Assembly (NCBI RefSeq): GCF_002844595.1
Contig: NZ_PJNW01000002.1
Coordinates: 372,001 to 436,000, forward strand
Length of the DNA: 64,000 nt
Direction of reading: 5' to 3'
Origin: Pleomorphomonas diazotrophica
Lineage (GTDB): Bacteria; Pseudomonadota; Alphaproteobacteria; Rhizobiales; Pleomorphomonadaceae
The position numbers and the translations under genes are program-made. This document shows, piece by piece, positions 1 through 8,329 of this stretch; positions within the stretch are counted from its first letter, which is position 1; the number at the start of each line of letters is the position of its first letter. Below the pieces are notes generated by a model. That model worked only from the letters and a program-made list of their open reading frames with translations. It did no database searches and was not told where the DNA came from.

Positions 1-1199
1 CCCTCGTGGTTGCCAAGGACGCCGCTCAGATGGAAACCGTGGCGGAGCTCCGCCACCGTGGCATCGACAATGGCGTGCCGGGCCTGGAGATATGGACCCG
101 CGACCAAGTCATTGCCCACGAGCCGAACATCTCTCCCGACATGGCCGGCGCGCTCTGGGCTCCGACCGGCGCCATCGTCTGCCCGTTTCTGGCGACCGTC
201 GGCTTTGCCGAGAACGCCATCCGCAACGGCGTGCGCATCGTCACCGAATGCACCGTGACCGGGATTGATATGGCCGACAGGCAGATTGTCGGCGTGCGGA
301 CGACGCGAGGCCGTATCGCGACTCGGTTCGTGGTCAATGCCGCCGGCCTCCACTCGGGCGAGGTGGCGCGTCTTGCCGGCGACGACAGCTTCACCATCAA
401 GCCGCGCCGGGGCGAGTACATCCTGTTCGATCGCAGCGTCGGCCAACTGGTCAACACGGTGCTGTTCCCGACGCCGGACAAGGTATCGAAGGGCATTCTG
501 GTGGCGCCCACCGTGCACGGCAACGTGTTCATCGGCCCCGACGCCACGGAGATCGACGACCCCGAGGATCGGGAAACGACGGCCGCCGGTCTCGGTGGTA
601 TCATTGCCGGTGCCCGCCGCATCGTGCCGGGCCTGCCTTTGGGCACGGCGATCACCGAGTTCGCCGGCCTGCGCGCCGCCGCTGGCAAGGATTTCATCAT
701 CGGTCCGTCGCCCGCAGCCCGCGGTCTGGTCCATGCTGCAGGCATCCAGTCGCCGGGCCTCACCTCGGCGCCGGCCATCGGCGAAGTGATCGTCGAGATG
801 TTGCAGGACGTCGGTCTGAGGCTCAAGCCGAAGGCGAGCTTCGTGCCGGTCAACCCGGAGAAGCCACGCTTTCACGACCTCGACCGCGAGTCTCAGGCCC
901 TGTTGATTGCCAGCGATCCCTTGTTCGGTCGCGTCATCTGCCGCTGCGAGACCATTACCGAGGCAGAGATCGTCGCGGCCATCCAGTCGCCCTGCGGCGC
1001 CCGTACCGTCGATGGCGTCAAGCGACGGGTGCGAGCCGGCGCCGGCCGCTGTCAGGGCGGCTTCTGCGGACCGCGCGTCACGGCGATTCTCGCCCGCGAA
1101 CTCGGGATACCGATCACCGCCATCCGCAAGGATTCGATCGACTCCTGGCTGTTCCTGTCGCGCGCCACCCTCGAAGCCGGGGAGGCCAGCCATGCGTGA
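1..1199 (+). CDS. GlpA-like FAD-dependent glycerol-3-phosphate dehydrogenase, 5' partial
   Basis: The reading frame is open at the left edge, so the FAD-binding N-terminus lies outside the window and about 397 residues are visible. The visible part has the DAO-fold body of anaerobic-type glycerol-3-phosphate dehydrogenases (for example KPRRGEYILFDR). Its C-terminus is a BFD-like [2Fe-2S] domain with four cysteines in the pattern CRC and GRCQGGFC (DNA about 937-1068). It probably oxidises glycerol 3-phosphate, or a related 2-hydroxy acid, and passes electrons to the flavoprotein encoded next. Its stop overlaps the next start by 8 bp, indicating translational coupling. A YgaF-like 2-hydroxyglutarate oxidase is the main alternative, but the BFD tail and DUF1667 neighbour favour the GlpA type. 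Confidence 0.82.
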   Translation, partial: LVVAKDAAQMETVAELRHRGIDNGVPGLEIWTRDQVIAHEPNISPDMAGALWAPTGAIVCPFLATVGFAENAIRNGVRIVTECTVTGIDMADRQIVGVRTTRGRIATRFVVNAAGLHSGEVARLAGDDSFTIKPRRGEYILFDRSVGQLVNTVLFPTPDKVSKGILVAPTVHGNVFIGPDATEIDDPEDRETTAAGLGGIIAGARRIVPGLPLGTAITEFAGLRAAAGKDFIIGPSPAARGLVHAAGIQSPGLTSAPAIGEVIVEMLQDVGLRLKPKASFVPVNPEKPRFHDLDRESQALLIASDPLFGRVICRCETITEAEIVAAIQSPCGARTVDGVKRRVRAGAGRCQGGFCGPRVTAILARELGIPITAIRKDSIDSWLFLSRATLEAGEASHA

Positions 1200-2496
1200 G
1201 TTCTCCTATGACGTGGTGACCATTGGCGGCGGCCCGGCCGGCATGGCGGCGGCGCTTGCAGCCCGGGAAGCCGGTGCGGCGCGGGTGCTGATCATCGAGC
1301 GCGACCGCGAACTCGGCGGCATCCTGCAGCAGTGCATTCACAACGGTTTCGGCCTCAGGCGCTTCGAGGAGGAGCTGACCGGACCGGGATACGCCCACCG
1401 CTACATCGACATGGTCAGGGCGAGCGATATCGACGTCTGGCTCGATACGACGGTACTCGCCGCCGAGCCGGATGGCGTCATAACCTCGGTCAGCCCGCAT
1501 GCCGGGATGACGATCGTCAAGGCGAAGTCCGTGGTCTACGCCATGGGCTGCCGCGAGCGGACGCGCGGCGCCATCCGTACGCCGGGCAGCCGCCCGGCCG
1601 GCGTGTTCACCGCCGGCGCCGCCCAACGCATGGTCAACATGGAAGGCTATCTGCCGGGCAAGGAGGTGGTGATCGTCGGCTCCGGCGACATCGGCCTCAT
1701 CATGGCTCGCCGCATGACCTTCGAGGGCGCCAAGGTGAAGGCCGTCTTCGAGATCATGCCATATTCCAACGGCCTGACGCGCAACATCGTCCAGTGTCTC
1801 GAGGACTTCGGCATTCCCCTCTATCTCGGCCACTCGGTGACGGCGATCCATGGCAAGGACCGGGTGACCGGCGTCACCGTGGCTCAGGTGAACGACAGGC
1901 TTGAGGTGATCGACGGCACGGCCTTCGATATCGCCTGCGATTGCGTGCTGCTGTCGGTCGGGCTCATTCCCGAGAACGAGCTGGGGCGGGCCGCCGGCCT
2001 TGCTCTTGACCCGATTACCGGTGGGGCGCTGGCCGACCAGTTTCGTCAGACGGCGACTCCCGGCTTCTTCGCAGCCGGCAACGTGCTGCATGTCCACGAT
2101 CTCGTCGACTGGGTGTCGGAGGAGGCGGCAATCGCCGGCCGCTCGGCGGCGCGTCACGCCCAAGGCGAGCTTCCCTTGTCGGGCTCTCAGCGATCCGTCG
2201 CGGTGGGGGAAGGGCTGCGCACCGTCGTGCCGCAGCGCCTGTCCGCCTTCGAGCAGGGGAAGATGAGCGTCCGCTTCTATTTCCGGGCGGCCAAGCCTAT
2301 GGGGGCGTCGCTGTTGCAGTTCTGGGCTGACGGCGTGCTTGCCTTCGAGCGCAAGCTCCGCGTGGTCAAGCCGAGTGAAATGATCGTCGCCGACATTCCG
2401 GTCCGCAAGATCGGTGACGCCGCGACGCTGGAGTTCCGCGTCCTGCCGGCGCCAGAGAAGATCGAGGCGGACGACGAGATCGAGGAGGAGGCATGA
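1192..2496 (+). CDS. NAD(P)/FAD-dependent oxidoreductase of the GlpA-DUF1667 operon
   Basis: This 434-residue pyridine-nucleotide-type flavoprotein has an FAD Rossmann motif GGGPAG at residues 12-17 and a second dinucleotide motif GSGDIG at 163-168. There is no CxxC redox pair like that of thioredoxin reductases; the segment CRERTR at 120-125 is typical of the NoxA-like partner of GlpA. The ATG at 1192 overlaps the preceding stop by 8 bp, and its own stop overlaps the DUF1667 start (ATGA). An alternative start upstream would lie deep inside the previous gene and is unlikely. It likely transfers electrons from the GlpA-like subunit towards NAD(P) or quinone; the direction is inferred, not visible. 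Confidence 0.85.
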   Translation: MREFSYDVVTIGGGPAGMAAALAAREAGAARVLIIERDRELGGILQQCIHNGFGLRRFEEELTGPGYAHRYIDMVRASDIDVWLDTTVLAAEPDGVITSVSPHAGMTIVKAKSVVYAMGCRERTRGAIRTPGSRPAGVFTAGAAQRMVNMEGYLPGKEVVIVGSGDIGLIMARRMTFEGAKVKAVFEIMPYSNGLTRNIVQCLEDFGIPLYLGHSVTAIHGKDRVTGVTVAQVNDRLEVIDGTAFDIACDCVLLSVGLIPENELGRAAGLALDPITGGALADQFRQTATPGFFAAGNVLHVHDLVDWVSEEAAIAGRSAARHAQGELPLSGSQRSVAVGEGLRTVVPQRLSAFEQGKMSVRFYFRAAKPMGASLLQFWADGVLAFERKLRVVKPSEMIVADIPVRKIGDAATLEFRVLPAPEKIEADDEIEEEA

Positions 2497-2870
2497 TGGC
2501 GCGCGTGGTTCATGCCATCCAGTGCATCGGCTGCCCGATCGGTTGCGGTGGCGAGGTGATCGTCGAGAACGGTAGCGTCTCGGAGATGACCGGCTTCACC
2601 TGCAACAAGGGGTTGGCCTATGCCGCCGAGGAGGTGGTGTCGCCCAAACGCATGGTGACGACGACGGTGCGGGTGTCGGGCGGAAGCCTGGGGCTGTTGC
2701 CGGTTGTCTCCGCCAGCCCGGTACCGAAGGAGCGCATCTTCGACTGCCTGCGCCTGTTGCGCGGCATGTCGGTTGCCGCGCCGATCGCCGAGGGAACGAT
2801 CGTCGTGTCGGACGCGCTGGGGCTCGGTGTCGACTTCCGCGCCGCCCGCGACATCTCGTCCGTTCAGTAG
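2493..2870 (+). CDS. DUF1667 small cysteine-rich protein
   Basis: This 125-residue protein carries cysteines at positions 11, 14, 18 and 37 (CIGCPIGC and FTCNKG), a spacing consistent with an iron-sulfur or metal site. It matches DUF1667, the third member of GlpA / FAD oxidoreductase / DUF1667 operons best known from Firmicutes and Thermotogae, where it is presumed to be a small electron-transfer subunit. Two adjacent ATG codons are possible starts (2493 and 2496); the first overlaps the previous stop. Its 3' end overlaps the tail of the convergent sugar transferase gene by 7 bp, so there is no room for a terminator between them. Confidence 0.8.
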   Translation: MMARVVHAIQCIGCPIGCGGEVIVENGSVSEMTGFTCNKGLAYAAEEVVSPKRMVTTTVRVSGGSLGLLPVVSASPVPKERIFDCLRLLRGMSVAAPIAEGTIVVSDALGLGVDFRAARDISSVQ

Positions 2871-4342
2871 GCGTTTTCCTGGTTGAGGATGCGAACCGGC
2901 GTCAGCATGAGTATGTAGAGGTCGAACAGCACCGACCAGTTCTCGATGTAGTAGAGGTCGTGCTCGACGCGTGCCTGGATCTTGTCAGGCGTATCGACCT
3001 CGCCTCGCCAGCCGTTGATCTGGGCCCAGCCGGTGACACCGGGCTTCACCTTGTGGCGGGCGAAATAGCCGTCCACCACCTCTTCCCAGAGCTTGTGCTC
3101 GGTATGGGCATTGACGGCGTGCGGACGCGGGCCGACCAGCGACAGGTCCCCCTTCAGCACGTTGAAAAGCTGTGGCAGTTCGTCGATCGATGTCTTGCGG
3201 ATGAAACGCCCGACCGGCGTCACCCGCGGATCGCCGCGCGTCACCACCTTCTCGGCCTTGATGTCGGCCTGGTCGGCATACATCGACCGAAACTTCATCA
3301 CCGAGATCACCTCGTTGTTGAAGCCGTAGCGCGGCTGGCGGAACAGGATCGGTCCCTTCGACGTGGCCTTTACGGCGATGGCGGCGCCGAGCATCACCGG
3401 CGACAGCGCGACGATGGCGAGGCTGGCGATGGTGACGTCGAACAGCCGCTTCGACACCTGCGACCAGCCGGTAATCGGCCGATCGAACAGGTCGAGGAAG
3501 GGCACCCGGCCGATGTAGGAGTAGGAGCGCGGCCGAAGGCGAAGCTTGCTCGAATGGGCCGAGAGGCGGATGTCGACCGGCAGCACCCAGAGTTTCTTGA
3601 GAAGCTGCAGGATGCGTACCTCGGCCGTCTGCGGCAGCGCGACGATCACCACGTCTACGGCGGCGAGGCGGGCGAAATCCACGAGATCGGAGGTGTTGCC
3701 GAGCTTGGGAAAGCCTTGCTGGTTCTCGGGGCTGCGGTCGTCGTTGCGATCGTCGAAGATGCCGAGGATGGCGAGTTCGTTGCCGCCGGTCTCTTCCAGG
3801 GCGGTGATCAGCGACTCGGCCATGGCGCCGCCGCCGAGGATGACGGCTCGCTTCTGTAGGCGACCGGCGCGCGTGAGACGACGGGTGACCGACGCGGTGA
3901 CGGCGGAGGCGAGGCCGAGCGCCAGGACACCGACCACGTACCAGACCACGAACCACAGACGCGCGACGTCGGGCAGACCGTCACCGATGATCAACAGCAC
4001 CGAGACGAAGCCGAAGACGCTCGACCAGGCCACCAGCAGCTTGGCGAATCGCCGCGAGTGGCGACGCAGGAGCGACAGGTCGTTGGCGCCCAGCGCCTGG
4101 GCGACGAGCAGGGTCAGGAAGGCGGTGCCGATGGGAACAGCCGCCGTCAGACCGGCGAGCGATACCGAGAACACGGGCAGCAGGCCGACGCCGACGGCAG
4201 AGAGGCAGAGCCACTCAAAGGCCGCAGCGGCGCCACTCACCAGCGATGGGGCGATGGAAGCGTCCCGATAGTTTCGGGCAACGGTTTCTGCCGCCGTCGT
4301 GAGGTGGGGTTCCGACCCGGTGGCCAGCTCTTTGGCGCTCAT
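2864..4342 (-). CDS. Undecaprenyl-phosphate sugar phosphotransferase (WcaJ/PssY-like)
   Basis: The 492-residue polyisoprenyl-phosphate hexose-1-phosphate transferase starts surface polysaccharide repeat units by moving a sugar phosphate onto undecaprenyl phosphate in the inner membrane. The N-terminal third contains several hydrophobic helices, the middle is a Rossmann-like region (VILGGGAMAESLI), and the C-terminal bacterial sugar transferase domain starts near residue 305 with KRLFDVTIAS. It retains the family motifs SIDELPQLFNVLKG and SLVGPRPH. The length is typical for the full WcaJ architecture. The Wza-like export gene lies 106 bp upstream on the same strand, supporting a role in exopolysaccharide assembly. 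The donor sugar cannot be read from the sequence. Confidence 0.88.
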   Translation of the reverse strand: MSAKELATGSEPHLTTAAETVARNYRDASIAPSLVSGAAAAFEWLCLSAVGVGLLPVFSVSLAGLTAAVPIGTAFLTLLVAQALGANDLSLLRRHSRRFAKLLVAWSSVFGFVSVLLIIGDGLPDVARLWFVVWYVVGVLALGLASAVTASVTRRLTRAGRLQKRAVILGGGAMAESLITALEETGGNELAILGIFDDRNDDRSPENQQGFPKLGNTSDLVDFARLAAVDVVIVALPQTAEVRILQLLKKLWVLPVDIRLSAHSSKLRLRPRSYSYIGRVPFLDLFDRPITGWSQVSKRLFDVTIASLAIVALSPVMLGAAIAVKATSKGPILFRQPRYGFNNEVISVMKFRSMYADQADIKAEKVVTRGDPRVTPVGRFIRKTSIDELPQLFNVLKGDLSLVGPRPHAVNAHTEHKLWEEVVDGYFARHKVKPGVTGWAQINGWRGEVDTPDKIQARVEHDLYYIENWSVLFDLYILMLTPVRILNQENAY

Positions 4343-4448
4343 CGCAACTCATCCCGGTGATCAAGGCAAACGAAGTCGCCATTCTGATCTGAAAGTCCTG
4401 AAGTGGAGTAAAATTGCTAGGAAATAGTCTGCTTTTAAAACATCGTTC

Positions 4449-5018
4449 TTAGAACAGCCGCTGGGCAACCCGCAGAACGTCGCCGGGCCGGACAAGGGCA
4501 TTCGGCGGCAGTGTTCCCGTGTAGATTTTGCCGTTCAGGCGGCGCGACACTTCGATGCCGCGTTCGCTGGCGCGCGAGGTGAAGCCGCCGGCGATGGCCA
4601 CCGCCGTCTCGACGGTCATCGTGTTGACATAGGTGTATTGGCCGGGGTTGCGCACCTCGCCCATGATGAAGAAGGGGCGGTAGGTGTCGACTTCCACCGT
4701 CACGTCGGGATTGTTCAGATAGCCCTTCTTGAGGCCAAGCGTCAGGGCTCCGGCCAGCTCCTGAGTCGTCAAACCACGCGCCGTGACATTGCCGACGAGG
4801 GGGTAGGCAATATAGCCGGCCTGATCGACGGTGAAGGTTCCGGAGAGTGCGGTCTGCTCGAAGACCGTCACCCGCAGCTTGTCGCCGCTATCGAGCCGGT
4901 AGGGGCCGTCGAGCCCGTCCGGAACGGACGGGCGCGCACCTGCCGGCTGCCGCCGGGGCGCAGTGGTGCAGGCGCCGAGGCCGAGCAGAGCCAGACCGAG
5001 AAAGGCGCGTCGCTGCAT
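4449..5018 (-). CDS. Polysaccharide biosynthesis/export lipoprotein (Wza-like)
   Basis: This 189-residue lipoprotein has a signal peptide ending in a lipobox LGAC, with the acylated cysteine at residue 17. It then carries a Poly_export domain (about residues 40-115, starting YRLDSGDKLRVTVF) and one SLBB-type domain (about 118-185, starting FFIMGEVRNPGQYTY). It is shorter than E. coli Wza and lacks a long C-terminal amphipathic helix, as is common for rhizobial ExoF/Wza-like proteins. It is expected in the outer membrane, forming the exit channel for exopolysaccharide. It is divergent from the Wzz-like gene, with a shared 141-bp intergenic region. Confidence 0.88.
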   Translation of the reverse strand: MQRRAFLGLALLGLGACTTAPRRQPAGARPSVPDGLDGPYRLDSGDKLRVTVFEQTALSGTFTVDQAGYIAYPLVGNVTARGLTTQELAGALTLGLKKGYLNNPDVTVEVDTYRPFFIMGEVRNPGQYTYVNTMTVETAVAIAGGFTSRASERGIEVSRRLNGKIYTGTLPPNALVRPGDVLRVAQRLF

Positions 5019-5159
5019 GCGAATGTCCCCATGAAATCAGCGCAAATTCCGCGAACGACCCTAGTCCGGTATGGTTAAGGAAAGGGAAATGCCGCTTAAC
5101 ACTTCTTTCCGAAACCTTACCGCAGTGGAGAAACCGGCCGCTCCGGTAACATTTTCGAG

Positions 5160-6563
5160 ATGCTTAACGGGCTGGTTACCATACCCGCCCATGCTTTTCG
5201 CATGGATAGGCAAGCTCGACCCATGAATGTGTTCGGCGTGGCCCCCGCTGGCGAAGCGGGTGACGGCCTGCGTCCGTCTGTTCTGCGGTCCGCCCTCAGG
5301 CGGAAGGCCGTTCTGCTTGCACTGGCGGCCTCGGTGGCGTTGGCGGCGTTTGGCGCTCTCTCGGCGCTGCCATCGGGCGTCGAGATTCGCGCCCGCCTCG
5401 CCATCGATCGAAAGGGAACGGCCGAGAGCGTGGTCGACGCCGCCTTCCTCGAGTCGCAGGCAAAGCTCATCACCTCCCGCGACACGTTGCGCCGGGCGGC
5501 TAGCGAACTTGGGATCACCGATGCCGGCACCCTGTCGAAGCCGCCGCTCTACGGGCGCGTTTTGACGGCTTTGGGCATGGGGGGCAAGCTCGTGTCCCCG
5601 GAAGAGCGGCTGACCGACACCCTGGCGGCTGGCTTCTCAGCCCAGCCATCGGGACGCGGCCGGTCTATCGACATTCGCTTTTCGGCCGAGAATGCTGACC
5701 TCGCCATTCGCTTCGTTGATCGGGTCATCGCCGACTATCTCGCCTTGCAGGGCACGAGTGGTGGTGTCGGGGCACGGCTGGTTTCGGGCGCGGCGCCGGT
5801 GGAACTGGCGCCGGGCGTTTCGCCCTGGGCGGGCGCGGCGCTGGCCGGCCTGTCGGTGCTGGCCCTCGGTGGAGCCGCCGCCGCCCTTGGCCTCTGGCGC
5901 CGGCGCGAAACGGGCGAAATGCTCGAGGAGACGCCGCTGGCTGTTGGCGTGCTCGAACCCCTTAATTTGAAGGACACGGGCGGCGAAACGGCGCTAGTGG
6001 AAGACGCCGCGGCAGCGGCCTCCTCTTCCTCTCCACCAGTTGCCATTCCCGGTGTCGATCTTGCCGAGCGGCGGCGTGTGGCGGTTGCCAGTTTCGGAGA
6101 GGGCGGCGAGAACCGCCGCCTCATCGATGAGCTTGCCCTGGCCGGTGGTTTCAACGGTGCCCGCATCGTCGTCGTCGACGCGAGTCGACGCACCGATGAT
6201 CGGCCGGGACTTGCCGAGCTCCTGATCGGAGAGGCTGATTTTTCCGACGTCATTCAGCGCAACGCCGCCTCGCGCGCCCATGAGATCGGCCCCGGCCTCA
6301 GGTCGTTGGCGGCGCTTGCCAATGACACCGAGGCGGCCATGCTGCTTGAGACGCTGGAGCAGACCTATGACTTGGTGCTGATCGACCTCGGTCGATTGCG
6401 GGCCGACCCGGCCTTCACGCTGTTTGCCCGGCTCGCGGGGCAGCTCATGCTGACTGGAGAAGCCGATCCGGCCGCCGTCGACACGCTGCTTGCCGCACTC
6501 GGTCGCCGGGGCGTCACCAGCATCACCCGTGTGGCGACCCCGGCCGGCGAACTGGCGGCCTGA
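5160..6563 (+). CDS. Wzz/ExoP-like polysaccharide chain-length protein with degenerate kinase domain
   Basis: This 467-residue protein resembles polysaccharide co-polymerases fused to a bacterial tyrosine kinase (BY-kinase). A first membrane helix lies near residues 50-70 (AVLLALAASVALAAFGAL) and a second near 225-245. The cytoplasmic C-terminus has the BY-kinase fold outline, with a VVVDASRR strand in the Walker A' position and a Walker B-like YDLVLIDLG. The P-loop, normally GEGKST, reads GEGGENRR, so the nucleotide-binding lysine and serine/threonine are missing. Start choice is uncertain: ATGs at 5160, 5202 and 5223 are in frame and none has a strong ribosome-binding site. It is probably a chain-length regulator rather than an active kinase. 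Confidence 0.75.
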   Translation: MLNGLVTIPAHAFRMDRQARPMNVFGVAPAGEAGDGLRPSVLRSALRRKAVLLALAASVALAAFGALSALPSGVEIRARLAIDRKGTAESVVDAAFLESQAKLITSRDTLRRAASELGITDAGTLSKPPLYGRVLTALGMGGKLVSPEERLTDTLAAGFSAQPSGRGRSIDIRFSAENADLAIRFVDRVIADYLALQGTSGGVGARLVSGAAPVELAPGVSPWAGAALAGLSVLALGGAAAALGLWRRRETGEMLEETPLAVGVLEPLNLKDTGGETALVEDAAAAASSSSPPVAIPGVDLAERRRVAVASFGEGGENRRLIDELALAGGFNGARIVVVDASRRTDDRPGLAELLIGEADFSDVIQRNAASRAHEIGPGLRSLAALANDTEAAMLLETLEQTYDLVLIDLGRLRADPAFTLFARLAGQLMLTGEADPAAVDTLLAALGRRGVTSITRVATPAGELAA

Positions 6564-6612
6564 GCCCTCGCCGCCCAACCTACATCCGGCTAAGGTCGGC
6601 AAGCGCGTTCGC

Positions 6613-6825
6613 CTAGACTCGGCGGTCCGCCCTGGCCATCCAGGCGATGAGCAGGCCGGCCGGCGGCACCCAGAGCAGCCCTGCCAGCAGATAATAGACG
6701 AGCTGCCACCAGAAGTTCACGCCCGGAAGCATTGCGACGGCAACCACCATGGCAATGAGGGCGTAAATCGGAACGGTGATCACCAGAATGATGGTGCCAA
6801 GGAGCTTCCTGAGACTCGGCGACAC
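6613..6825 (-). CDS. DUF2842 small membrane protein
   Basis: This 70-residue protein has two hydrophobic helices (about residues 10-32 and 40-63) joined by the short segment PGVNFWWQ. This matches DUF2842, a small inner-membrane protein family of unknown function restricted largely to Alphaproteobacteria. It lies downstream of metY on the same strand, separated by a long perfect inverted repeat (6856-6889). Nothing in the sequence suggests an enzymatic role. Confidence 0.75.
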   Translation of the reverse strand: MSPSLRKLLGTIILVITVPIYALIAMVVAVAMLPGVNFWWQLVYYLLAGLLWVPPAGLLIAWMARADRRV

Positions 6826-6855
6826 GCGTGCCTCCGCCTTCTATGGACACATCAC

Positions 6856-6889
6856 TCGCGCGGAAAAGTGGCCCCACCTTTCCGCGCGA
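6856..6889. repeat. Perfect 11-bp inverted repeat with GGAAAAGTGG core (REP-like)
   Basis: Arms TCGCGCGGAAA (6856-6866) and TTTCCGCGCGA (6879-6889) are exact complements, and the loop itself pairs GTGG with CCAC. The element begins 9 bp beyond the metY stop, so on the minus strand it could stop transcription, although no T-run follows. The AAAAGTGG core also occurs in the repeat at 40438-40481, which suggests a dispersed Rhizobiales intergenic repeat. Confidence 0.7.
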
Positions 6890-6897
6890 CGCTTTGG

Positions 6898-8184
6898 TCA
6901 GTCGATGTGGGACAGCGCCTGATCGAGATCGGCGATGATGTCGGCCACGTCCTCGATGCCCACGGAGAGGCGGACCACGTCCGGCCCGGCGCCGGCGGCC
7001 ACCTTCTGCGCGTCGGTGAGCTGGCGGTGGGTGGTGGAGGCGGGATGGATCACCAGCGAGCGGGTGTCGCCGACATTGGCGAGGTGGGAAAACAGCTCGA
7101 CGCTCTTCACCAGCGTCACGCCGGCGTCATAGCCGCCCTTCAGCCCGAAGGTGAAGACGGCGCCGGCGCCCTTCGGGGCATATTTCTGTTGCAAGCCGTG
7201 GTAGCGATCGCCCGGCAGGCCGGCATAGGACACCCAGGCCACCTTGGGGTGATCGGACAGGAACTCGGCCACCGCCTTGGCATTGTCGGCGTGGCGCTGC
7301 ATGCGGAGCGGCAGCGTCTCGATGCCGGTCAGGATCTGGAAGGCGTTGAACGGCGAGATGCACGGGCCGAGATCGCGCAGGCCCAGCGCCCGGCAGGCGA
7401 CGGCGAAGGCGAAGTTGCCGAAATTCTGGTGGAAGACGAGGCCATTATACTCGGGCCGCGGCTCGCAAAGCATCGGATACCGGTTCTCTCGCGACCAGTC
7501 GAAATTGCCGGCGTCGATGATGATGCCGCCGAGTGAGTTGCCGTGGCCGGCCAGGAACTTGGTCAGCGAGTGGACGACGATGTCGGCGCCATGTTCGATC
7601 GGACGGCAGAGATAGGGCGTCGCCAGCGTGTTATCGACAATCAGCGGCACGCCGGCGCGCTTGGCCACATGGGCCACGGCGGCGATGTCGGTGACGATGC
7701 CACCGGGGTTTGCGATCGATTCGATGAAGATCGCCTTGGTGCGCGGCGTCACCGCCTTCTCGAAGGAGGCGGGGTCGGCCGGATCGGCCCAGACGACGTT
7801 CCAGCCGAAGTTCTTGAAGGCGTTGGAGAACTGGTTGATCGAGCCGCCATAGAGCTTCCGGGAGGCGATGAACTCGTCGCCGGGTTGCAGCAGGGTGTGG
7901 AAGACGATGAGCTGCGCGGCGTGGCCGGACGCCACAGCGAGCGCAGCGACGCCACCCTCCAACGCCGCCACGCGCTCTTCCAGCACCGCCTGCGTCGGGT
8001 TGGTCAGGCGGCCGTAGATGTTGCCGAAGGTCTCGAGGCCGAACAGCTTCGCTGCCTGGTCCACATCCTCGAAGACGTAGGACGCCGTCTGGTAGATGGG
8101 GGTGATGCGAGCGCCGGTGGTCGGGTCCGGAGCGGCGCCGGCATGGATGGCAAGCGTCGAGAATCCGGGGGTCTGTTCGGTCAT
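6898..8184 (-). CDS. metY: O-acetylhomoserine aminocarboxypropyltransferase (sulfhydrylase)
   Basis: This 428-residue PLP enzyme makes homocysteine (or methionine) from O-acetylhomoserine and sulfide (or methanethiol) in the cytoplasm. The N-terminal FSTLAIHAGAAPDPTTGAR, the central VHSLTKFLAGHGNSLGG containing the PLP lysine, and the C-terminal LVIHPASTTHRQL are hallmarks of the MetY branch of Cys/Met metabolism enzymes. The start at 8184 is preferred over an in-frame ATG 15 nt upstream because GGGAGAG lies at the right distance. A structured 145-nt leader precedes it, which may regulate it. Confidence 0.93.
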   Translation of the reverse strand: MTEQTPGFSTLAIHAGAAPDPTTGARITPIYQTASYVFEDVDQAAKLFGLETFGNIYGRLTNPTQAVLEERVAALEGGVAALAVASGHAAQLIVFHTLLQPGDEFIASRKLYGGSINQFSNAFKNFGWNVVWADPADPASFEKAVTPRTKAIFIESIANPGGIVTDIAAVAHVAKRAGVPLIVDNTLATPYLCRPIEHGADIVVHSLTKFLAGHGNSLGGIIIDAGNFDWSRENRYPMLCEPRPEYNGLVFHQNFGNFAFAVACRALGLRDLGPCISPFNAFQILTGIETLPLRMQRHADNAKAVAEFLSDHPKVAWVSYAGLPGDRYHGLQQKYAPKGAGAVFTFGLKGGYDAGVTLVKSVELFSHLANVGDTRSLVIHPASTTHRQLTDAQKVAAGAGPDVVRLSVGIEDVADIIADLDQALSHID

Positions 8185-8329
8185 CTGTCTCTCCCTCATC
8201 GCCTCTCAAGCCTTGTTCGCCGTTCGCGAAAGGGCGCAACCGACAACAAGGCTGCGGATCGGCGGGCACGTCGGCCGGCATTTGGGCCGACACCCTAATC
8301 CTTCGACCGGCGGGGAGACAAGTGCGGCG
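8185..8329 (-). promoter_or_regulatory. Structured 5' leader of metY with two strong hairpins
   Basis: Two perfect inverted repeats lie between the metY start and the upstream gene. One is AGCCTTGTT (8209-8217) with AACAAGGCT (8245-8253), enclosing an inner CGCC/GGCG pairing. The other is GTCGGCC (8270-8276) with GGCCGAC (8285-8291). On the minus strand the second forms first, followed by the first about 25 nt before the ribosome-binding site. The position suggests an mRNA leader for methionine or SAM control. It lacks the conserved core of the SAM-II (metA) and SAH riboswitches as far as can be read, so no named class is assigned. Confidence 0.45.

Noticed and set aside
8185-8329. SAM-II or SAH riboswitch in the metY leader
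   Set aside because: The stems are real but the conserved core bases of those classes could not be matched by eye, so no named class is claimed.
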